Shown here: positions 27,801-34,686 of the stretch, in pieces | Position numbering within the stretch: position 1 is the stretch's first letter | Layout: every line of letters starts with the position of its first letter | Source: Bifidobacterium sp. WK041_4_12 | Lineage (GTDB): Bacteria; Actinomycetota; Actinomycetes; Actinomycetales; Bifidobacteriaceae | Length of the DNA: 64,000 bases | Direction: 5' to 3' | Assembly: GCF_041080795.1 (NCBI RefSeq) | Contig: NZ_CP129674.1 | Span: 1,054,001 to 1,118,000, forward strand | Position numbers and translations under genes: made by a program | Notes under the pieces: generated by a model | The model's database searches: none | What the model saw: only the letters and a program-made list of their open reading frames with translations | What the model was told of the DNA's origin: nothing

Positions 27801-28300
27801 GCGAGCTGCTTTTTACCGTCGGCAAGCTTCTTCTTGCCATCGTCAAGCTGCTGCTGCGCATCATTGAGTTTCTGCCGGTTCGTTGCCAGCGTGGTTTCCG
27901 CGTTGGCTATGGAACTTACCCCGTCGTTTACCTTGGCGACGCCATCATCCTTCTCCTGCTGTGCGGTGAAGGGGTCGACTGTTTTCTTCACCCCGTTGAG
28001 GGTGGCGACCTGGCGCAGCTCCTGCTGTATCGCCTTTTTCTGCGCTGGGGTGAACGCCTTGCCGTCGGTGGTGGTGAATACTGCGGTTCCGCTGCCGCCA
28101 CTCAAGGACGGTATGCGCGTCGACAGTTCGTCGGCCACACGCATCGTTTCGGTGCCTGGTATTGATATGACGTCAGACAGTGCGCCATGCCCAAACCCGT
28201 ATCCGACGCCTGCCATAATAAGTACCAAAAACCACGCAATAATCACCACAAAGGGTTTGCGTGCACTGAACCCCCCGATTCTGTGCAACAGTTTGGCCAT
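24845..28300 (-). CDS. MmpL/RND-type membrane transporter with long coiled-coil domain
   Basis: An 1151-residue exporter. GAGGAGG sits 5 bp before the chosen ATG (MAKLLHRIGGFSARKPF). TM1 is followed by a periplasmic-side region that becomes a ~400-residue Gln/Leu-rich coiled coil (repeats like QQQLNAAK, LASGQLAL, residues ~150-560). Then come two MMPL helix bundles with the proton-relay motifs VGIDYSLFILNRHR and AMDYQLFLVSG. Such coiled-coil MmpL proteins in Gram-positives export lipids, peptides or drugs. Divergent tetR suggests drug- or lipid-responsive control. A frame extending upstream to 28618 overlaps tetR and is unlikely. Confidence 0.88.
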   Translation of the reverse strand: MAKLLHRIGGFSARKPFVVIIAWFLVLIMAGVGYGFGHGALSDVISIPGTETMRVADELSTRIPSLSGGSGTAVFTTTDGKAFTPAQKKAIQQELRQVATLNGVKKTVDPFTAQQEKDDGVAKVNDGVSSIANAETTLATNRQKLNDAQQQLDDGKKKLADGKKQLASGQLALITGEQKLANGQQQINTNREKILLGQSQLSDANTLIDSKSQQISDGLAQVSAKQKMLDANRQKVVSAKQQLDAASATINQAKAKLDSAQIQHDSASAQIAQAQQQLTLMQEQRDKAQNTITDVQQQLSQLGCPASSTADSSQECAALQQQLTAAQTSHTQATSRIDSIVAGFHVKNGGITDERTLTAYLTNVRNSLDAAQQQISSGRAKLNYDAVSREIAQHRSELNYDSTIAALIAGQQQLNAASTQLTSGQQQLNAAKTTMQGKQSEITLGLQKLAAAQEQIDTGLAQLQTGQQSLNKASQTIADNEKQIATHQQQITDGLATINTAEKELPAKKAELADATKLVDLAKGISVVSADRSTALGTVIFNDDTLNVQPSVKQAVMTHISKNLPAGVAVEYASDISRSVPEMGSTEIIGVIAAAVVLFIMLGTLVAAGLPLISAIVGVGVGTLASLSFSGMVSMMSVTPVLGLMLGLAVGIDYSLFILNRHRRQLLNGMPTKESIALATGTSGSAVVFAASTVVIALLALNVTGIGFLGLMGDVAAICIVMAMLLSVTLVPALLSLLGMKILPRRKRRAVTELRNGASQTAQAVKPMSTVRAAITLVAGLVALIVIALPAASMRLGIPDGSSEPVTSTQYKAYKTMASQFGEGSNGPLVVTATLPKSVAQDDVNATKLAIAQRIASVNDVKAVAPVGVSANRDYLAFQVYPKTGPTSAQTEQLVHDLRNISPTHLTVTGHSDTGSARQAFSGTVTLGVSGNASMNIDMSEKIASVLPTYLIIVIGLSFLILMVVFRSILVPLIAAGGFALSVLSTFGGLTALFQWGWFSSLSGVHDPGPVLSFLPVLLIGILFGLAMDYQLFLVSGMREAYVKGADPRSAVTHGLKAGRTVVIAAAIIMVAVFMGFAGSISIMIKSIGFGLAFGVLVDAFVVRMLIVPASMHLLGHAAWWFPSFLDRILPHIDAEGTSLEPDTTEELPAV

Positions 28301-28391
28301 GAATTCCTCCTCGTATTGGTATGCGCCGCAAATGTTGGGCAGCGGCACCGGTCGTGCAGTCCGCATACGATTCTTATCCAACAGCGTGTAG

Positions 28392-28404
28392 TGTTCAATG
28401 AACA
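28392..28404. promoter_or_regulatory. Candidate operator palindrome 1 (mmpL-tetR)
   Basis: TGTTCAATGAACA is a perfect 13-bp palindrome, 92 bp upstream of the mmpL ATG and in the promoter area of that gene. A TetR dimer often binds such sites; assignment is by position only. Confidence 0.45.
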
Positions 28405-28463
28405 TCAGCACCGCATGTTGTTGGGCAAACCCACGGATGCAGGAGGTAATGTGCGTATCGGCA

Positions 28464-28481
28464 ACATCACGGGTGTGATGT
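28464..28481. promoter_or_regulatory. Candidate operator palindrome 2 (mmpL-tetR)
   Basis: ACATCAC-GGGT-GTGATGT is a perfect 7-bp inverted repeat with a 4-bp spacer, 42 bp before the tetR ATG. A looser pair TTGTGT...ACACAA (28492-28515) runs into the tetR ribosome site. The divergent layout makes this a good place for autoregulation by the TetR protein. Confidence 0.5.
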
Positions 28482-28522
28482 GACGGTAACATTGTGTGAA
28501 GATTCAATGACACAAGGAGATC

Positions 28523-29131
28523 ATGACGAATTCGGCGACAGGTGATCCGCGAAAACTCTATACAGAAACCATGATTCGTGACAGTCTTATCGCATTGCTT
28601 GAAGACCGCCCACTCCACGAGATAACGATCACGGCATTATGCCAGCGCGCAGGAATCAACCGTTCCACCTTCTACGCGCATTACAAGAACGTGATGGAAC
28701 TCATGGAACATATTGAGGGCGAAACCCTTGAATGGATTCGTGGCGTGATCGTTTCAACGGCCAACCAGGGCGGCAACGAGGAGAAGCTGCGCAGAATCGA
28801 GCTGACGTGCCAATACATTGCGAGCAACAGCAGCTATCTCGGCGTATTGATGAATTCAAACGCGAACGTTGACTTTCAATACCGCTTCATGAGTCTTATC
28901 TATGAGGAGCCGACATTGCAGGATATTGTCGACACCGAGGAAAAACGGCTGAAAGTGCAGTTCGCCGTGAACGGAGCCATTGGACTCATCCGGCACTGGC
29001 TGAAAACAGGGTTGAGAACCCCATACACGAAGATTGCGCAAATCATATATTCCATGAGCATTGTTCCCATGGAATTTCTCAACGACCGACCAGAACAGGG
29101 TGTCGCAATCGGCCAGGAACACAAGGCATAG
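28523..29131 (+). CDS. TetR/AcrR family transcriptional regulator
   Basis: A 202-residue repressor-type regulator. The N-terminal HTH (residues ~15-60) reads MIRDSLIALLEDRPLHEITI then ALCQRAGINRSTFYAHYKNV, the TetR signature. The C-terminal ligand domain resembles the TetR_C group found in Firmicutes and actinobacterial DhaS-like regulators, with IGLIRHWLKTGLRTP. AAGGAG precedes the ATG. It is divergent from the mmpL transporter across a 222-bp region with two palindromes, the usual local repressor-exporter arrangement. Confidence 0.87.
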   Translation: MTNSATGDPRKLYTETMIRDSLIALLEDRPLHEITITALCQRAGINRSTFYAHYKNVMELMEHIEGETLEWIRGVIVSTANQGGNEEKLRRIELTCQYIASNSSYLGVLMNSNANVDFQYRFMSLIYEEPTLQDIVDTEEKRLKVQFAVNGAIGLIRHWLKTGLRTPYTKIAQIIYSMSIVPMEFLNDRPEQGVAIGQEHKA

Positions 29132-29208
29132 GAAATGGGTGTCCGAATCACATCGCATGCAGCATGTTGATTCCGACACTCATTGGTAGAGGTCATTGGT
29201 AGAGAACA

Positions 29209-29247
29209 TCGGTGAGCTCAGATGTGTGTTCTATCTGAGCTCACCGA
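29209..29247. terminator. Perfect 15-bp inverted repeat after tetR
   Basis: TCGGTGAGCTCAGAT (29209-29223) and its exact complement (29233-29247) are separated by a 9-base loop. It lies between the converging tetR gene and surface-protein remnant. No T-run follows on either strand, so bidirectional termination is plausible but unproven. Confidence 0.5.
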
Positions 29248-29258
29248 ATGTGAACCGT

Positions 29259-29729
29259 CTATCTGAACCATCGTTGAAGAAGCTCATGAATTTCATCAAC
29301 GATTCTTGTGACGGTTGGACGGATACGATCAATGTGCGCGTTGATCATCGTTCCGAACGCAGCGCTGAGGCTTGTTGCTCCAACGGCCCCCGCCATTCGC
29401 AGTGGCAGATCCTTTCTTTTTCGATCCACATACCAGGCAAACATCATCACCGATGCCATGATCAAAGCCGGAAGCCAAACGAACGACTTAGCCCCTCCAG
29501 TGTAGGGAAGTGCCATTCTTGCCGAATCCGGCCACGCAACTTTGAGCATGAAATGACCATCTGTATCCGTATTCGACTTGAACTCCTTGAATCGTGTCAC
29601 CGCAAAAGCAAATTGATACGCGGGTATCATGCCCGAATCTGTTCCTTCGATGCCTCCTGGAAGACCCTGATTGAACTTTGTGGCACGGTCGTAATACTTG
29701 CTGGAACCAGCCGTCAGATAACCGTCTCT
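29259..29729 (-). pseudogene. LPXTG surface protein, C-terminal fragment
   Basis: An open minus-strand frame beginning after a TAG at 29730-29732: RDGYLTAGSSKYYDRATKF, GLPGGIEGTDSG, AYQFAFAVTRFKEFKSNTDT, then ARMALPYTGGAKSF, a hydrophobic helix and RKRKD. LPYTG plus helix plus basic residues is a sortase sorting signal. Unusually about 50 residues follow the basic stretch, so the 3' end has been altered too. The same frame upstream of the TAG carries a signal-peptide-like helix (LVLGFILLAAMTAIVSVGMF), which may be the start of the same gene after an internal deletion. Confidence 0.65.
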
Positions 29730-29882
29730 CTAGGACCGTCTGGGACTGTCTTGAAATGTGCGTAACTGGCTTTGATCGCTGATTCTTTGGATTGGCGGGA
29801 AGGAGCCGGTGAACATGCCGACTGAGACAATGGCTGTCATGGCAGCCAAGAGAATGAATCCAAGAACGAGTGTTCCGCCGAG

Positions 29883-30105
29883 ATGGACGCCGCCGTCGAG
29901 CTGGTGCGTTTGGCCAAGCAACAGGGACTGGCGTTGACCGGGCCGGGCGGTCTGCTCAAGCAGTTCACCAAGACGGTGCTCGAGACCGCGCTGGACGAGG
30001 AGATGAGCGAGCACCTCGGACGCGCCAAGCATGAGAAGACCCGGGACGGCAGGCGATGAACGCGCGCAGCGGCACGGTGAGCAAGACAGTAACTACCGAC
30101 GCGGT
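29883..30105 (+). pseudogene. IS256-family transposase, N-terminal fragment
   Basis: Translates as MDAAVELVRLAKQQGLALTG then PGGLLKQFTKTVLETALDEE and MSEHLGRAKHEK, the conserved N-terminal region of IS256/IS1249-type Mutator-like transposases. A frameshift at the TGA (30057-30059) moves the match to the next frame (NARSGTVSKTVTTDA), which ends near 30105 where other transposase DNA begins. Catalytic residues, which lie further on, are absent. Confidence 0.7.
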
Positions 30106-30147
30106 CGCATCGGCCTTGAACTCGTCACTATACGTGGTTGCCATCAT
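30106..30147 (-). pseudogene. IS3-family OrfA start fragment
   Basis: On the minus strand MMATTYSDEFKADA is the typical start of IS3-family OrfA proteins, preceded by GGGAAGAAG and by TGGTCTGACCGG, which resembles an insertion-sequence end. Only 14 codons survive before the sequence passes into the IS256 fragment on the other strand. It is short, so the assignment is tentative. Confidence 0.4.
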
Positions 30148-30174
30148 TGGCTTCTTCCCGGTCAGACCATCATA

Positions 30175-30543
30175 TCCGACCAGACCCAAAGTCAACCAAC
30201 ATTGCAGCAAACCCCACGGCTCAGCTTGGACACATGGCGCAACCGCATATGGTCGGTCGCGTTGCAGGCATCCGGCTACGCGGACATCCCCGGTGTCAGC
30301 ATCCACAGTCTGCGCCACTCGTACGCGTCCATCGCCATCGCCCACGGAGCCGACGTGACGACCTTGCAGGCCGCGATGGGGCACGCATCGGCCGCCATGA
30401 CGCTCGACATCTACGCGAACCTGTGGCCGCACAGACTCGACGATGTCACCCAGGCCATCGACCTTGCCCTGAAACCGACCTTGTCCCAGCCATTCCTACT
30501 GAGTCCTACTGAAAAAAAACAAGGGCGGAATCCAACACCTTGA
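30175..30543 (+). pseudogene. Tyrosine recombinase (integrase), C-terminal fragment
   Basis: The last ~120 residues of a phage/ICE-type integrase: HSLRHSYASIAIAHGAD with the second catalytic arginine, GHASAAMTLDIYANLWP with the catalytic histidine-region and nucleophilic tyrosine. The N-terminal and first-arginine parts are missing. It ends 27 bp from the 3' end of tRNA-Pro, the place where integrases of tRNA-inserted elements sit, so it marks the edge of a former integrated element that has since been lost. Confidence 0.8.
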
Positions 30544-30568
30544 AACCGTTGGAATTCCGCCATTTTTT
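30524..30568. terminator. Bidirectional intrinsic terminator
   Basis: GGCGGAATCCAAC (30524-30536) pairs with GTTGGAATTCCGCC (30548-30561), followed on the plus strand by ATTTTTT and, on the minus strand, by a T-run (complement of the A-run 30512-30519). It ends transcription of the integrase remnant and of the tRNA-Pro gene coming from the other side. Confidence 0.8.
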
Positions 30569-30569
30569 G

Positions 30570-30643
30570 TCGGGCCGACAGGATTTGAACCTGCGACATC
30601 CTGCTCCCAAAGCAGGCGCGCTACCAAGCTGCGCTACGGCCCG
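30570..30643 (-). tRNA. tRNA-Pro (anticodon TGG)
   Basis: The minus strand folds as a complete cloverleaf. The acceptor stem CGGGCCG pairs with CGGCCCG, the D stem GCGC with GCGC, and the anticodon stem CCTGC with GCAGG around loop TTTGGGA (anticodon TGG, reading CCA and other proline codons). The T arm is GCAGG-TTCAAAT-CCTGT. The CCA end is not encoded. The 3' end faces the integrase fragment, consistent with use as an attachment site. Confidence 0.95.
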
Positions 30644-30752
30644 ATGCTCAAGCGAGCACAATTGAACAGTATAACCCATCATCGGACATAATGCATAGTA
30701 GTGTCCTTTGGCTAGAATCGACGGGTACTGATGATGAACTGAGGAGGGGGTT

Positions 30753-31931
30753 ATGGGTCGGCATCAACACGCTGAAAATTCTGGACTCATATCCTTCATA
30801 ATCTGCGCCATTGCAGCAGCAATCATGGTCAAGATATATGTCGAGGTAGCGCCGCCAATCTGGCAAGTCACCCGAAGAATGTTTACGGTGGCTGCCGGTA
30901 TCGTCACTTTCTGCGGCGTGTCGTCATTCATTGTCGGATACGCGCGAAACTCGAATTCGCTCAATCTTCGTCGTGGCTGGTGGATGCCTGTGCGCCGCAG
31001 CATAGAGATTGTCGCACTTTCGGTTGTGTACGCGGCGACAATCTTTCTCGCGGTATTTGCCATCTTCGGCATCATCACCGATATGATGGGCGTGCGAATC
31101 TTCCTCGGATACCTTCCCTGGGTGAGTGCAGCCTTTGCCGGGATCGTCGGCTACATAACCTTCGTGCAGGCCGACCTCATGGATGCGAAAACCATCGCAT
31201 CGCTGCTACCGCTATTCGTGGTCTCAGGTGTTACCACGGCAGGTTTGACGACGGACGATCCGAACTGGTGGCATAACAATTTCTCTCAGCTTGGAGATAG
31301 AACGACATTCGCTGCCACCATGTTCAATGCAACGCTGATTCTCGCTGGAATTTGCATTATCATCATCAGCTATTTTGCGGTTTCGGAATTGCTGACCACG
31401 CACCGCATGAGAGCAGATTGGAGTAGGGCGCATCTACCGGCACCGCAAGTTGGTGATTCCAATGATCATGTGGACAGTATTCAACGTTTCAGATTACGTG
31501 CGGGAATCCTTTTGACCTTGCTTGTTTTGCTTGGCGTGGCATTCATGGGAATCGGAACCTTCAGATATTCTCCTCACCCGATATTGCACAATGTGTTTTC
31601 GCGAGGTCTTCCGGGGATCATGTGTGTGCTGCTTATCGGGCTTCCGTGGATTGCACCGCAACTGTCTAAGGCGATCTACATCGTATCCGATCTAGGCATT
31701 GTCACCTGTGCGATAGCTGGGGGATTCTGGCTGGAGGGCGATAACACCCTGACCAATGTTGAAGCTCTAGCCGGTCTCATTTTTCTGGGCTGGTTCATCG
31801 TATTCTCTCGCCATATCGCAGCGATCGAAGCCGACAGAGTCCAAGCCCAGATCATCTACCTGCAATCCATTGACACCTCTGCCATTCAGCCAGCCCGTGC
31901 GCCGGAATCACGTCTGGCATCCGACAAATAA
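30753..31931 (+). CDS. Multi-pass membrane protein of unknown function
   Basis: A 392-residue membrane protein with about nine to ten helices (IICAIAAAIMVKIYVEVA, MFTVAAGIVTFCGVSSFIVG, IVALSVVYAATIFLAVFAIFG and so on). A conserved-looking segment PNWWHNNFSQLGDRTTFAATMFNATLI, between helices 5 and 6, recalls DUF998-type membrane proteins. GAGGAGGGGG precedes the ATG. It is transcribed away from tRNA-Pro and is followed by hairpin element C. No specific function can be assigned. Confidence 0.65.
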   Translation: MGRHQHAENSGLISFIICAIAAAIMVKIYVEVAPPIWQVTRRMFTVAAGIVTFCGVSSFIVGYARNSNSLNLRRGWWMPVRRSIEIVALSVVYAATIFLAVFAIFGIITDMMGVRIFLGYLPWVSAAFAGIVGYITFVQADLMDAKTIASLLPLFVVSGVTTAGLTTDDPNWWHNNFSQLGDRTTFAATMFNATLILAGICIIIISYFAVSELLTTHRMRADWSRAHLPAPQVGDSNDHVDSIQRFRLRAGILLTLLVLLGVAFMGIGTFRYSPHPILHNVFSRGLPGIMCVLLIGLPWIAPQLSKAIYIVSDLGIVTCAIAGGFWLEGDNTLTNVEALAGLIFLGWFIVFSRHIAAIEADRVQAQIIYLQSIDTSAIQPARAPESRLASDK

Positions 31932-32011
31932 TTCCACTGCATGCGATGTAGCTCGACAGTGGCAACGCTACCCAGACTCTGCCTTTCGCGTCAATTTTCA
32001 GAGCAAGCTAC

Positions 32012-32135
32012 GAGTTTTGTTGCCTTTTCTGGGAAACTTCGAACCGAGAGTCAAAAAAACAGGAAGAAATGGCTGCATGGCAGTCAGAGAGCAGGGCAAA
32101 ATTCCAAGTATTCTCAAAAAGGCAACAAAACTCGC
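32012..32135. repeat. Hairpin element, copy C
   Basis: A 124-bp element, arms CGAGTTTTGTTGCCTTTT from 32012 and AAAAAGGCAACAAAACTCG to 32135, about 80 bp after the membrane-protein gene and 150 bp before aroA. It is the same length as copy B, and its reverse complement resembles copy B internally. It makes an open frame continuous with aroA, which explains an overlong reading of that gene. Confidence 0.82.
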
Positions 32136-32288
32136 AATGTCATGCAGCATGAAGGCCACAACCACGGTTTCACCACCACAAATCCGCTTATCTCGAATGC
32201 AAAATACTTCCGATCTCCAATATCACCCCGTTGTACGGCACACCGGTGCCGTAAAACAAAATCTCCATTGTCGATTACGATGACATTC

Positions 32289-33752
32289 ATGACCGAGCAC
32301 TCGCATGAAACCCAGCAACACGCCAATCCCGTCAATCAACAGCAGACGCTCTGGCCGGCTCCCACAGCCTTGCACCCGTTACATGCGACCGTTTCCATTC
32401 CGGGCAGCAAATCCCTGTCAAACCGATATCTCATTTTGGCAGCGTTGAGTTCCCAACCCATCACCATTCACGGTCTGCTGCGCTCACGAGACACCAATCT
32501 CATGATCGAAGCGCTGCAACAGCTTGGCGTGCGTATAGAACAGGAGTCGGCATCGTCAACGACCGTTCGCATCATTCCGCCGAAGTTCGGCAATCATCAA
32601 CAGACAACTGGCACTCTTGAGAGTAGGAATGGTCTTCATCCTCGCTTTCATGGCAACACCACCATATTCTGCGGTCTGGCGGGAACGGTGATGAGATTCC
32701 TCCCTGCGCTCGCATTGTTCGCAGACGGCCCCATTTCCTTCGATGGTGATAGTCAAGCGTATGCAAGGCCTATGCAACCTCTGCTTGATGGCCTGAAGCA
32801 GCTTGGAGCCAAAATCGAGTACACAGGCAAGCCAGGTTTTCTGCCATTCATCGTGACCGCCCCAGATAAGCCCTCCGAACACAAGGTACGCATAGATTCA
32901 TCCTCATCATCGCAGTTCATATCCGGCTTATTACTTGCCGCATCCTGCCTTCCTGACGGCTTGAAGCTGCAACACACCGGCGCGACGCTGCCAAGTTTGC
33001 CCCATATCAGGATGACCATGACAGATATCGTCAACGCAGGCGGTCACGTTTCGTTTGACGCTCAGACAAACACATGGACTGTCTCACCGGCCAAGCTGAA
33101 ACTGCCCGAGACAGTCACTGTGGAACCGGACCTGTCCAATGCTGCCCCGTTTCTGGGAGCCGCTCTGCTGGCGACCGGCACTGTGCAGGTTCCATTCTGG
33201 CCTGAAACAACAACGCAACCTGGCGGGCTTCTGCCGGACTTTCTCAGCCGCATGGGGGCCACCGTTGATTTTCCGGAAGCAGCAGGCATCAGATATTGCC
33301 GCGTTGTCTCACATGGCGACATACACGGTTTGGGCGATTTCGATCTTGAAGCGGCAGGGGAGTTGGCACCCTCTCTTGCAGCTCTGCTGACTTTTGCAGA
33401 TTCCAAAACCACGATGCTTGGCATTGCACATCTAAGAGGACATGAAACCAATCGTCTCGCCGCCATGGTCGCTGAAATTCGAAGAGTTGGTGGCGATGCG
33501 GAAGAGGTCGAAGACGGCATCATCATTCGTCCGGTCGAGCCACAACGTCTCCACAACGCGGTCATTCGAAGCTACCACGATCATCGCATGGCGACATTTG
33601 GCGCTATGCTTGGGCTTCGCATCAGTGGAACACAGGTCGAAAACATTGAAACCACGCGCAAAACACTGCCTGATTTCGTTGGAATGTGGGAGAACATGCT
33701 CTCTTGCGATTCAGCCGACACGATATCCGACTCAGTGCACTATCGTAGCTAG
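32289..33752 (+). CDS. aroA: 3-phosphoshikimate 1-carboxyvinyltransferase (EPSP synthase)
   Basis: AroA transfers the enolpyruvyl group of PEP to shikimate 3-phosphate, the sixth shikimate step. Recognised by VSIPGSKSLSNRYLILAALS, FCGLAGTVMRFLPALALFADG, IDSSSSSQFISGLLLAA, LRGHETNRLAAM and SYHDHRMATFGAMLGLRI. The start is uncertain: the frame is open far upstream through hairpin element C; I take the ATG giving MTEHSHETQQ (487 aa), with ATG 32280 close by and no strong ribosome site. It stands apart from the aroC-aroKB-aroQ cluster at 58.8-62.3 kb. Confidence 0.92.
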   Translation: MTEHSHETQQHANPVNQQQTLWPAPTALHPLHATVSIPGSKSLSNRYLILAALSSQPITIHGLLRSRDTNLMIEALQQLGVRIEQESASSTTVRIIPPKFGNHQQTTGTLESRNGLHPRFHGNTTIFCGLAGTVMRFLPALALFADGPISFDGDSQAYARPMQPLLDGLKQLGAKIEYTGKPGFLPFIVTAPDKPSEHKVRIDSSSSSQFISGLLLAASCLPDGLKLQHTGATLPSLPHIRMTMTDIVNAGGHVSFDAQTNTWTVSPAKLKLPETVTVEPDLSNAAPFLGAALLATGTVQVPFWPETTTQPGGLLPDFLSRMGATVDFPEAAGIRYCRVVSHGDIHGLGDFDLEAAGELAPSLAALLTFADSKTTMLGIAHLRGHETNRLAAMVAEIRRVGGDAEEVEDGIIIRPVEPQRLHNAVIRSYHDHRMATFGAMLGLRISGTQVENIETTRKTLPDFVGMWENMLSCDSADTISDSVHYRS

Positions 33753-33805
33753 TGCATGCAGCGTAAACCGTATATATCGTCCCAACCTCTGGAGATAAAG
33801 CGAAT

Positions 33806-34675
33806 ATGTCACAGACCTCACCAAACAGCGCATCCATTGACGATGAATACTTTAGGCCTCATTATCATCACGAATCCTTCGTGAACGAACTCTCAAAGAA
33901 TGCGCACTACGATGATTTGACTCTTGCTCTTTCCATGGCAGACGCGGCAGACAGGGTAAGCTCCACCCGTTTCGGCGCGCTGGATCTTCATGTCGAAGAC
34001 AAGCCGGACCACACGCCGGTCACCGATGCTGACCGTGAAACAGAACGAACATTGCGCAGCATCATCGCCGAGCATAGACCAGGAGACAGCGTCTATGGCG
34101 AGGAACTTGGCAAGGCTGAATCAACGGGCCGTCGCTGGATCCTCGATCCCATCGATGGGACGAAGAATTTCGTTCGTGGCGTCCCTGTCTGGGCAACGCT
34201 GATCGGGCTTGAAGTCAACCATGAGCTGATCGTCGGGGTCGTGTCGTCGCCATTCTTGCATAACCGCTGGTTTGCGGTTCGGGGTGGGGGTGCCTATATG
34301 GGAATGGATGTCGACCATGCTTCGAGGATTCACGTTTCGGATGTAAGCCAGCTGCAACATGCGTCAATGTCCTTGTCGTCTCTCTCTGGATGGAAGGAAC
34401 GCGGCGACAGGGACAAACTGATCGACCTTACCGACAAGCTCTGGAGACTGCGCGGATTTGGCGATTTCTGGCAATACATGCTCGTAGCCCAGGGAGCTAT
34501 CGATATTGCGGCAGAGCCAGAACTCGACCTGTACGACATGGCGGCTCTCGTCCCCATCGTCACGGAAGCTGGCGGTCAGTTCACCGATCTCGAAGGCAAT
34601 CCCGGTCCTTGGGGGGGCTGCGGCTTGGCAACGAACGGTCGTCTGCATGCAAAGGTTCTCGACTATCTGCGGTAG
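33806..34675 (+). CDS. hisN: Inositol monophosphatase family, probable histidinol-phosphatase HisN
   Basis: A metal-dependent phosphatase of the IMPase family, 289 aa. The Mg ligands are in YGEELGKAE, WILDPIDGTKNFVRG and DLYDMAALVPIVTEAGG. Residues such as LALSMADAADRVS near the start and TDADRETERTLR fit actinobacterial HisN, the IMPase-type histidinol-phosphatase of histidine synthesis; a general inositol phosphatase is the alternative. GGAG lies before the ATG. It ends 11 bp from the end of the convergent LysR gene, with no terminator between. Confidence 0.8.
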   Translation: MSQTSPNSASIDDEYFRPHYHHESFVNELSKNAHYDDLTLALSMADAADRVSSTRFGALDLHVEDKPDHTPVTDADRETERTLRSIIAEHRPGDSVYGEELGKAESTGRRWILDPIDGTKNFVRGVPVWATLIGLEVNHELIVGVVSSPFLHNRWFAVRGGGAYMGMDVDHASRIHVSDVSQLQHASMSLSSLSGWKERGDRDKLIDLTDKLWRLRGFGDFWQYMLVAQGAIDIAAEPELDLYDMAALVPIVTEAGGQFTDLEGNPGPWGGCGLATNGRLHAKVLDYLR

Positions 34676-34686
34676 TGTTTCGAAAG

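Noticed and set aside
28301..28618. Upstream extension of the mmpL reading frame
   Set aside because: It would overlap the tetR 5' end, lacks a ribosome site, and the strong GAGGAGG site serves the ATG at 28300.
31941..32288. Long N-terminal extension of aroA
   Set aside because: The extension translates hairpin element C and intergenic sequence; EPSP synthase homology begins after 32289.
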